Part shown: positions 10,127 through 18,414 of the stretch, piece after piece
How the letters are laid out: the number at the start of each line of letters is the position of its first letter
How positions within the stretch are numbered: the stretch's first letter is position 1
Origin: Fistulifera solaris
Taxonomy: Eukaryota; Bacillariophyta; Bacillariophyceae; Naviculales; Stauroneidaceae
Length of the DNA: 64,000 nucleotides
NCBI GenBank assembly: GCA_030295235.1
Contig: AP026176.1
Coordinates: 248,001 to 312,000 of the forward strand
Reading direction: 5' to 3'
Position numbers and translations under genes: made by a program
Notes under the pieces: generated by a model
What the model was told of the DNA's origin: nothing
What the model saw: the letters and a program-made list of their open reading frames with translations, nothing else
The model's database searches: none

Positions 10127-10921
10127 ATGATGTACAAGTCGCTGGGCATCACTCTTCTAACATTGGCAAATCGATCACGGTCCTCTCGTGCGCTGTCGAC
10201 GGAATATACCATTACTTGTCCTTCCCTGGACTCCGAAACATTACGAAACGAAGTCCAAAAGCATTGTGATAGCCTGGATTTATATCTAACCAGAAAACCT
10301 GTCTCGCTTCATTCACTGACAGCCTTTTCCGAACTCAGTCGTCAGCTGCCGAGCAACGATGCGCCCCTGATACTCGACAGCGGATGTGGAACAGGACGAT
10401 CGTCGCTGCGTTTGGGAGAAATGTATCCGGCCAGCCATATCATTGGAGTGGATCGGTCGATTGCACGGCTTTCCCGTCATATCCGTCGTCCCGACAGTTT
10501 GGTCGAACAAGTATCGGACAACGTTTGGTTGGTGCGGGCGGAACTGGTGGATTTCTGGCGTTGTTGTCGTGAACAACTATGGTCGTTTGAGCGACATTAT
10601 TTGCTGTATCCAAATCCGTATCCCAAAAAAGTACGATATAAAAGCCGTTGGTACGCACATCCCTGCTTTCCCCTCTTGTTGCAGTTACCGGCCTCCGAAT
10701 TCATTGTGCGATCCAATTGGTTCCAATATTTAGAAGATTTTCGCGATGCCGTCGACATCGCTGCGAATTACCAGAAGGAATGTTCGATCTTTCAGACTTC
10801 GAATGTAGAACGACTGATACCGAGTGAGCCAGACGCCTTGACGAATTTCGAACAAAAATACTGGAATGTTGGCGAGCCAACCTATGAGCTTGTTCTTACC
10901 GCAAAGAGTGCCGATGTGTAA
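10127..10921 (+). CDS. TrmB-like SAM-dependent methyltransferase, probably organellar
   Basis: Single exon, 264 aa. The SAM-binding motif I is DSGCGTGRSSLRLGEMYP (84 on), followed by the acidic GVDRS at 107-111. Family TrmB (tRNA guanine-N7 methyltransferase, m7G46) has a DPWPKKRH-type motif; here it reads LLYPNPYPKKVRYK (159 on). The FxDPWPK Asp is replaced by Tyr/Asn. The start is uncertain between adjacent ATGs at 10127 and 10130. The N-terminal 30 residues are basic and Ser-rich without acidic residues, fitting a mitochondrial or plastid transit sequence. The fold call is strong. Whether it still methylates tRNA is open, because this divergent subgroup has not kept the canonical tRNA-binding motif. 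Confidence 0.8.
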   Translation: MMYKSLGITLLTLANRSRSSRALSTEYTITCPSLDSETLRNEVQKHCDSLDLYLTRKPVSLHSLTAFSELSRQLPSNDAPLILDSGCGTGRSSLRLGEMYPASHIIGVDRSIARLSRHIRRPDSLVEQVSDNVWLVRAELVDFWRCCREQLWSFERHYLLYPNPYPKKVRYKSRWYAHPCFPLLLQLPASEFIVRSNWFQYLEDFRDAVDIAANYQKECSIFQTSNVERLIPSEPDALTNFEQKYWNVGEPTYELVLTAKSADV

Positions 10922-11191
10922 TGATTGCGCCGGAAGTTTCACTTATGAAAACTGGGGATCGTGCTTGAAAATAGCCCTGAAAACGAGGAGTTCAAGCACA
11001 GTCTGTCAAATGAAGGACCGTTATATTCTACTTTGAAAGCGATGCTGACTTGCGTGAGTCTCCAAAAACGACGGAGACTTGGTGTCAACAGAATTCGAAA
11101 TGGCTTTCTCAAATTGACTGTATCCACCGACACCTTATGGAGAGTTGAAGTCAATACATTGTACTAACGAGTTGCGCTATGGTTTTTTTTG

Positions 11192-12510
11192 TTACGATTG
11201 CGCCTCATCATATCGTATCATCTCGGCAATCTCGTGTGCTGCAAGTATCGCATTACGGCCTTCGTTACTATGAAACATCAATGAATGATCGTGGCCGACG
11301 TTGGGTACAATGGAATGACGATGTTGTGTAATACCGACGCGCCGCATGGATTCCACGTAACGAACATGTCGTTCCAAACGATTCGTCCCCTGCCACAGAT
11401 CCATACAAGTTGTCTCCAAACCATGTGAAAAGCACCAGCCGTCTGTATCGTACTGGGAAACGTTGCATCGATCCTGTCCTCCTACCAGATAAATGATATC
11501 CCGATCCGCGAATCGGTGGATCAGATGGTCTGTTCCGTTCATACCGATGATTGCGGATTTAACATACTGAGGTACAATATTTGAAAAATTGCCTGGTACA
11601 ACATCCAAGCCCCATTGCCAACGATTGTACTCCGGACAAGTTTTTTCAGCATTGGGTATCATCCACTGTGCTCGGTCTTCGTCGTACCGCTCGGGTGAAA
11701 GATACGCGTAACTGGACGGGTTGGTGACGACGACTCGGATTCGGTTCCGAAACGCATCCAGTGACGACAAAAGTCCCCATCGCTGCACGAATTGACCACC
11801 GGCCGAATGACCCACGACCGTGACATGTTTCGTCGTTTGCAACAAATAATCCACCAAAGCATCCATTGCTTCGAACGAACTGATCGAACTGTTGCGTGCC
11901 TCCGCGCCGTATCTCCACGGATTGTCACTGCCCCGTGCATCGAGGTCGTTCCAACTTAAGAAGGATGCATCCACAGTTTGATCCTCTCCCAGAAACCAAG
12001 GTGCTACGACCCACATGGAAGAGTCGTCGATCAAATCAAGCATCGTGCAAAAGTAATCGTCCGCATTGCGCGCCGCACCGTGCACCACGACAATGGCTTG
12101 TTGATTCTCTCGCGCGCCGTGAGACGAAAAATACGCCAGCAAATGATTCTCTCGCACGAGAAGACCCCGCAATTGCAACAAGGATGTATCTCTAATACGA
12201 CATAATGGATAACGCGGCATGCGCTGCACCAATGGATCGGTACTGTGTTGTGCTTGACAAAAGAATCACCGACGCAAGCATAGCCAACGGCACAGCCCGT
12301 TCGGTGATCAGGGCAACACGTGGCGTTGTAAGCTCCCATATCACTCGAAATGCATCCTGCAGAGCAACACGTATTTGAGGCAGGACAATAATATTCCGTC
12401 GAACACGTCTCGAAGGAAGTTAGTCGCTTTTCCGTTTTCCCGGAGCAGAGGAAGCTTCGTGCAACGAACAGAAGCAGAAAGAGGAGATTCATTTTTTTGC
12501 TTTTGAGCAT
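11192..12510 (-). CDS. Secreted alpha/beta hydrolase with Cys-rich N-terminal domain (one-base frame change)
   Basis: About 439 aa. The start is ATG at 12510 (MLKSKK) or 12492; both give a signal peptide with hydrophobic core NLLFLLLFVARSFLC. A Cys-rich domain of about 65 residues follows (CSTEYYCPASNTCC...CCPDHRTGC, granulin-like in spacing). Then an alpha/beta hydrolase domain has the oxyanion-side VVVHGAARNAD, nucleophile elbow GHSAGG with Ser near 236, and a late NVGHDHSLMFH that likely supplies the catalytic His. The two parts lie in different frames. The switch is near 12240-12250, where one added base turns HNT into HNTSTDPLVQRMP and makes the length divisible by three. A weak 45-nt intron is an alternative. 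The substrate is unknown; a secreted esterase or lipase is the general expectation. Confidence 0.8.
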
Positions 12511-13559
12511 TGATTCAAGGGGACTGATAGAGGGATCGTCTTTCGACGACGATAAAGTGAAAGGAATGGCGATACCTGGTAATAAAAACGGCGACACACA
12601 CTCGGCTTTGTTTTTTCTGTGAACGCCTTAAAAGCACATTAAGGTTATAGCTACTATGGGCATTTCGCTCTACTCCGTATTTTTTCACTCCGCATTCCTT
12701 CTCTATAATTTAGTCGAGCTTCGTCTTACTTCAGGTTGTGCTAGTTACGATTTCATTTAAAAAAGAGTATCATTTTTGGATTTCGCCTCTATTGGTAAGC
12801 TAGATGAAACAAACACGGGAAGGCTTCTGTCGAAGTATGCCCAGAATAGGTCGACATGCTCTCGTCGGAAGAATTATCGTCTGAATGACATTCCTTGGCT
12901 TTGTGTCTTTCTTTGTAAAAAGAAACGGGCCCAAGAGTCTCTTGTACACCTCATCTCAATCTCCATGACGTTCTTCATCGGCCTTGTCGTCAATTGTTAC
13001 ACAGATCTTGCATTACCTAACGATACCCATGAAGCAGTAAGCAGCTTACCTTCTATACGCTTTCTTGCTAATGATTTCTCTTCGGTTATGAGATGTAGGA
13101 GAGAGGGAAAGATGTTGAGGTTTGCTCGAGTTCTAGATTTGGGAAGGAGAAAAGATACGCAAATACGTCATAGGACGGATTGCTCACCTATCGTCCCGGT
13201 AATGTCGGTAAAATGGTAAAATAATAATCATGTGCAAGAAACATGGATGTAGGAAATAGGAGGCAGAATTCTGCCTTGCTGCTTGCTGTGATTGCTGGTT
13301 AGGTCTACTGTACTTGGTATCGCCTTCTGATCTTCCGGTCTTCCTTCATTGGTACTGTAATTTGGTAATTCATACTGAAAGGCTGAGAGTGAGAACTTAT
13401 AAAACCTTACAAAAACTAAAGATTCATTTGTATTACTGTAGTGTAAATAATGATAATGTGCAGTATCAGGTAAGAGTGTACAGAGATCGTAAACGAGTAA
13501 GGGAAGTCCGGAAATCGTGATTATTATGGAACACAGAATGTACTAATAGCGAGAGAGTA
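12511..13559. other. Intergenic, no supported gene
   Basis: One TTG-initiated frame of 147 codons (12776-13219) crosses it, but its composition and lack of ATG make it unconvincing. No RNA gene or transposon feature is recognisable. Confidence 0.4.
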
Positions 13560-13990
13560 CCTAAAAAATTTGAGAATAACGAACTCAAAGGATTCGCCGC
13601 TCGCCGCAAAAGATTCTCCGCCTACTCTAAATACGTGAATTATCTAAAGAGTCAGGCGTCAGGAGTCAGGACCTTTAGCTAACTAGAGACTAGAGAGAGA
13701 AGCTAGGAAAAGAGTAGTCTACTTGTAAGGACTAAAGACGGAGGATCGGGGATCCGGTTTCGTAGCTCGTAGCTAGTAGCAAGATTTTACTTGTAGTTCA
13801 AAGTTCGAAGTTCCAGAAGTTTGCTCAATTCGGAACTTCTCATCTTCTCTGCTCTGTTCGTCCGAGGTCCGAGGTCTGAGGTTAGGACTTGGGATTCTCT
13901 CCTTAGACAAATTATCAACGATCAACGATCAACGACCTACAACCTAACAATCCTTAACGATTAACTATTGTTTGAGACCCAACAATAACA
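13560..13990. repeat. Cluster of short imperfect tandem duplications
   Basis: Dense neighbouring micro-repeats of 6-9 bases occur one after another. Examples are GTCAGGCGTCAGGAGTCAGG near 13651, ACTAGAGACTAGAGAG near 13683, CGTAGCTCGTAGCTAGTAGC near 13761, TCCGAGGTCCGAGGTC near 13861 and a triple ATCAACG near 13915. Each unit is duplicated only two or three times and the units differ. It is therefore not a normal microsatellite, and no coding potential is seen. Slippage or repair-templated duplication is a plausible origin. Confidence 0.6.
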
Positions 13991-14485
13991 ACCAGCTCGC
14001 CGCCTTTAGAGTTGCTGAGTAAAGTAGAATCTGCAAGATAACAGAGATAACAAAGAGGCGTGGGCAAACGCCCAATACCTAATATCTCGGAGTATAGTAC
14101 ATCACATATCACATTATCGTGAACAATAGACAATAGCATCCAAGCTTCAGTGCTCTCACTTCCACTTACATAGTACTATAGTGATTCACCATGGCCTCAA
14201 AGTTCATTCCACGGTGTTCTTCGACTTCGCGAAGAGTGAAAAAGCTTGGCTTTTCTGCTTTCTGGCCCTGAATTTTGCAGAAGGCCTCCGATGAACTGGC
14301 GCGGATGCGCTTACGTCGCGCCTTCTGCTTTGCAGACATATCTTTTGTGGACTCAGCAGCCAAATTATTATCTGCATCCACGAAAAGTTGCCATATTTCC
14401 ATCTATCAACGCACCAGACTTCGCAACAAGAATTTAAACGTGCAACGTGCCCATGCTCATCTTCTTTGGCAAGCAACATTGGAAC
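13991..14485. other. Upstream region of the HMG-box gene
   Basis: About 500 bp with overlapping small frames on both strands, none family-like. It directly precedes the HMG-box start and probably carries its promoter and 5' UTR. Confidence 0.4.
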
Positions 14486-15513
14486 ATGGCAAAGCATACT
14501 TCCGTTCACGAACAAGGAGTAGCTATCAAAGCTCCGCGACGTTTCAAGTCAGCTTTCATCTGTTATTCTTCCGAACGTCACAAGGAGATAAGAGAAGAAC
14601 TGGCCGAAAGGGGCTTGAAAGAGAAGGTGAGTCGCTCCAACAAGAACGCTTTGCCGGCTTGGCTCCACGTGCATCACTCACGAAAACATTTTAGACGACA
14701 AATGTTGCCAAAATGATCTCAAAAGAATGGCACGAAATGACCCCGGAAGAACGCGAGTTCTGGGAAGAAAAGAGCAAAGATGACCAGAGTCGGTACGCCG
14801 AGGAGTTGACGGCCTACCATGCGGCACAAGCACAACTGAAACGTCCCCCGAAAGATCCCAACGCTCCCCGTCGTCCCATGTCGGCATTTCTGGCGTTCTC
14901 GAATCAACGCAGGGGTGCTCTCAAACGTGCAAACCCCTCCATGACCAATGCGGATTTGTCCAAGACATTATCGCAAATATGGATAGAGTTGCCAGCGGAG
15001 CTCAAGAAAGAGTATATTGATCGAGAAGCGCTTTTGCGAGCACAATACAAAGTTGATAAGGCGGTCTGGCAAAAAGTCAAAGGACCTCTTTTGAATCAGA
15101 TCAAGAAGAAACGATGCGTTCGACATCCATTCTAGAAAGTGCGGTCATACTGCCGATTCCCTTGCAGGCTTCCCATCCAGTGGACGATGCATCCCATGCA
15201 CAGCATCTCTGGACCCGACCGTCGGAATTATTTTGCGGTCGTCCGGTGGAACGCTCACCAGAGACCTTGCAACAAGCTCTGTGGCAGTCGCATGCCAAGG
15301 CAGTGGATGTTGGTAAGTCGAACGTCACCTGGAATCTTAAATGTCTCAAAGCCTCACAATTTTGTTGCTTTGTCACCAGCTTCCACGAATCGCCAAAGCG
15401 TGGCCGAATCGAAGCTCTTACAAATCAGCAATGTTCGCTCGGAAGTGAATTTGAATCATCATTATCATGAAGAAGAAGAAGATATGGAACCGAATGCAAT
15501 CTTTCCTCCGTAA
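14486..15513 (+). CDS. Two-HMG-box DNA-binding protein (one-base frame change)
   Basis: Exons 14486-14626, 14695-15312 and 15380-15513, with introns of 68 and 67 bp, giving about 297 aa. HMG box 1 spans the first intron (PRRFKSAFICYSSERHKE...KEWHEMTPEEREFWEEKS). Box 2 follows at DPNAPRRPMSAFLAFSNQRR...IWIELPAELKKEY. HMGB proteins bend DNA and act in chromatin and transcription. After box 2 the frame runs out at a run of five A (15071-15075). With six A it continues WQKKSQRTSFESDQEETM and then an extended tail that splices cleanly into exon 3 (ASTNRQSVAES...EEEEDMEP). The exon sum plus one (894) is divisible by three. An ATG at 14453 is an alternative start. Confidence 0.87.
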
Positions 15514-15664
15514 GTATTGTTGTCAACAAGCCTACGTCTTTTTCGCCAAGGTTGGCTCTGCTTTGTCTTTGTTATTGTTCATTTAACAAAAAAAATAGTG
15601 CATAATAGGTCTATTAGAATAGTTCTTGTCTCTTTGCTTGCAATAGTCTAAGTCTCAGTCGATA
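15514..15664. other. 3' flank of the HMG-box gene
   Basis: Short AT-rich stretch between the HMG stop and the left inverted repeat. Nothing further is seen. Confidence 0.4.
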
Positions 15665-15830
15665 TCCCTGATGAGGGTCAGACGAACATATGTTCGTTTT
15701 AGGTTTCTAAAACGAACATATGTTTGTTTTAGAGCCTCTCGTGTGACACGCGTAGAAATTTGTACCAGAACGGATTTCTCGTCCTTGCGACTTGCGACAC
15801 AACAACAACAACACGATTTTCGTCGCTGAC
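15665..15830 (+). repeat. Left copy of a palindromic inverted repeat
   Basis: The core at 15707-15779 matches the reverse complement of 17936-18008 with only about five differences; weaker similarity extends to about 15830. It contains a near-perfect palindrome at 15709-15730 with arms AAAACGAACAT / ATGTTTGTTTT. A second palindrome, ACGAACATATGTTCGT, lies just outside at 15682-15697. The pair probably forms the ends of one element or two opposed copies of a small one. Confidence 0.7.
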
Positions 15831-17887
15831 CCTTCCAGAAGCACAAAAGTAAGGTCGTAATCTATCGTTTGACAATAAATCACGTTAATTATTCATTTGA
15901 GCTTCTTTATGAATCGTTTGATATGCATTTTGGGGAGTTTGACGCCCGAGGTAAATCAATACTTTGCGAAATAGCGTCTTGAAACAACGTTTGGCGCAAC
16001 CGTGTGTACTCGTAATAATGCAGAAAAGACCCGCTATGCCTCGCATTAATTGCCTTGATTCAGCACTGTTCATTACTAACACCTATTATTGTCAAACAGC
16101 GACTAGCATGATGCTGTCTCCAAACTTAATGTCGACTTATGCGATAGTTACTGTCGCCAATTATGTGTCTGGAAGGATGCCGCCGGGTCACTATTGGAAA
16201 GTAGATGCTTCGCAACAGCTCTCATGGTAAGACTTTTACGTACTTTGAGTATTAAGCAACTTGAATGATCAACTGATGAGGTTTTTAGTTATCGAAGTCG
16301 TTGGCAAACAGGTTTGTGCCTTATTTGGGATGACGAACGATGATGTGTTTTTCTGATTGTCGCCTGGTCGTGAGCTATGGCTAATCTTTGACCGCAGACA
16401 AGGGGCAACATGACGCAACTACCCTCCAGTATATCTTCGATTTATTAGTTGAAGTTGTGATTAAGTTGTCAATGGAATTGATTGATCCAAAGAGCTGAGG
16501 AAAGTGTGTTGTTCTATTTTCAGACAAAATAAATAATAACGAGCCAGAGAGGTCCGTCGACACCAAATGGAACAATCAACAATCAACCCGCTTTTTCTAT
16601 GAGTATTTGAAAGCTCATTTTGCGATCCTGGTTGAAGATTGACAAATAAATGTGTCGTTCGTAGTGGCTTGTCAAAAGAAGGAGGTAATAACCACCGAGG
16701 TCCTATCTGCCATGTCGGTTTCGACTTTGAAATTGGGAAATGTCGCTGCGCCTAGACTAATCATGAGTCTGTATGGTTCTAGCTTGGTGTTTCTTGTTTG
16801 TTGAGTGATACCTGTCCTTCAAACAACTTCATCCGACGGTGTCGAGCAAATACCATCAGTTTATGGTCTTCATTCTCGAGCCGGTGCCGAGAGCTTAATA
16901 TTTTGCTTAATATTTTGTATCAACCTATGGTCGGTGCTGTCAATTGCTAATATGTCTTTTATTTCAATGTAACACTGCAGTAAAAGGTGACATTGGATAG
17001 GTAAGTCACAGACTGAAAGTGGACTTTGTGACAATGAGCTGAGAGACTTACCCAACGAAAACATGAGCTACTTGTCAAAATTACAATTGAAAAATAGTTA
17101 TAAACTAAACCTATTCAAATTGAGCGCATGGCAAAACGATTTATGTGAAGGAATTGGGTAAAGCGACGGCAAGCAAAGAAGGAACGGGAGATGGCGGAGC
17201 ATCCTCCTATAAGGCCCGACCGCGGTTGATTCTTTTGTCACCACTAATGACCATTTTGAGAAAGCGTACGACCGTAGAATAAGCGCTTGTATTACAAAAG
17301 ATGTATTTCTTTTGCTAAGAAATACGAAAAGCAGTTTATATTTCGTGCACGGCAACAATCATATCTTAGTCGACGGTCAGTCAGTGAAGCCGAAATCATA
17401 TTAATACGCAACTAACACGTTTACAGGGTAAATTCAAATCATGTAATACTGTTTAACACGCCTTCATAGCATAAGGAAGCGAGTAGGGACACTATTGCTA
17501 TACTTTCAACGACTTGTCGAACCCTTGTGGCCAGATCACGTGACCGGGTGATGAAAGATTACATTCGTCAGGTCCAAATGACAACATCGCAACGCATTCA
17601 GAAAGGCCAAATCCACGAGTAAATTATTCAGGCTATCATTCAAATGATTTATAGGAAAGTTACGTTAAATAATGACCTGTTTTGATGTTGAGGAGATGAA
17701 AGAAAAAGTGTGGAAGGTCGACGGTCGGTGTTCCGTCGAAATGGCCGATGCACTTTGTATCATCGGGCGTCCGCCATCTACGGCTCCTTTAGCCGTGCCG
17801 GCGGCTCGAAGCTCTTATTTAGTGAACAAGGTCACACTATGTAAAAGAAGAACGTTGTTCGACAACATCGCGCACCTCTTTTGTTGA
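15831..17887. other. Non-coding interior between the inverted repeats
   Basis: About 2.06 kb without a gene. Scattered frames of 60-90 codons show no transposase, integrase, nuclease or host motif. There is one E-box-like TCACGTGA near 17536. If the flanking repeats are transposon ends, this is a non-autonomous or decayed cargo region. Confidence 0.5.
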
Positions 17888-18020
17888 TTAGCAATCAGCG
17901 GCAAGAAAAACATGTTTGTTGTTTTATTGCGAGGCGGAGAAATCCGTTCTGGTACAAATCCTACGTGTGTCACACGAGAGGCTCTAAAACGAACATATGT
18001 TCGTTTTAAGGCCTCTATCG
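17888..18020 (-). repeat. Right copy of the palindromic inverted repeat
   Basis: Reverse-complement partner of the repeat near 15.7 kb. It carries a perfect 22-bp palindrome at 17986-18007 (arm AAAACGAACAT and its complement), followed inward by the shared segment containing TACCAGAACGGATTTCTC (read on the minus strand). The match to the left copy is about 93 percent over the 73-base core by eye. Confidence 0.7.
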
Positions 18021-18414
18021 GGTAATGAGCCCACAAAAAACCTCATCTGGAATATCGGAAAAGTCGTCGTCATCGATGGAATGCAAAGCACTATGTTCAC
18101 TGCGACATCGTGTGACGTCACGTCATGCAAGAAGCGTGTTACCCTGCGACATCCATCGGACCCGAATTCTGTTCGTCCGTTACGTCATCGACGTCCGTCC
18201 GAAAAAGACAAAAGCTGCGCTGCGTCTCGTTGTTACAGGCGTCTCGTCGTTTCTTGTTGCAGTTATTATCGTGCTTGAATGATTATTCTCGACGACCCTT
18301 TCGCTTTGCTTCGTTCGAATACATCAGCAATTCCTCCGTTTATTCTTCAGCAAAAAATAGACAAAGGTCCCTTTTTGTAAAAATAAAAACGACAAACAAG
18401 AGTTACAATTGAAC
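18021..18414. other. Upstream region of the RelA/SpoT gene
   Basis: About 390 bp between the right inverted repeat and the RSH start; presumably promoter and 5' UTR. It contains several GACGTCA/GTGACGTCACG-like (CRE-type) elements around 18110-18125. Their function is inference. Confidence 0.4.

Noticed and set aside
12776-13219. 147-codon frame in the gene-poor stretch
   Set aside because: It starts with TTG, has no ATG near the start, no family features and an uneven composition. It may be a remnant, but that cannot be supported.
15964-16230. 88-codon frame inside the inverted-repeat segment
   Set aside because: Checked for transposase, nuclease or integrase motifs; none found. The start is not convincing.
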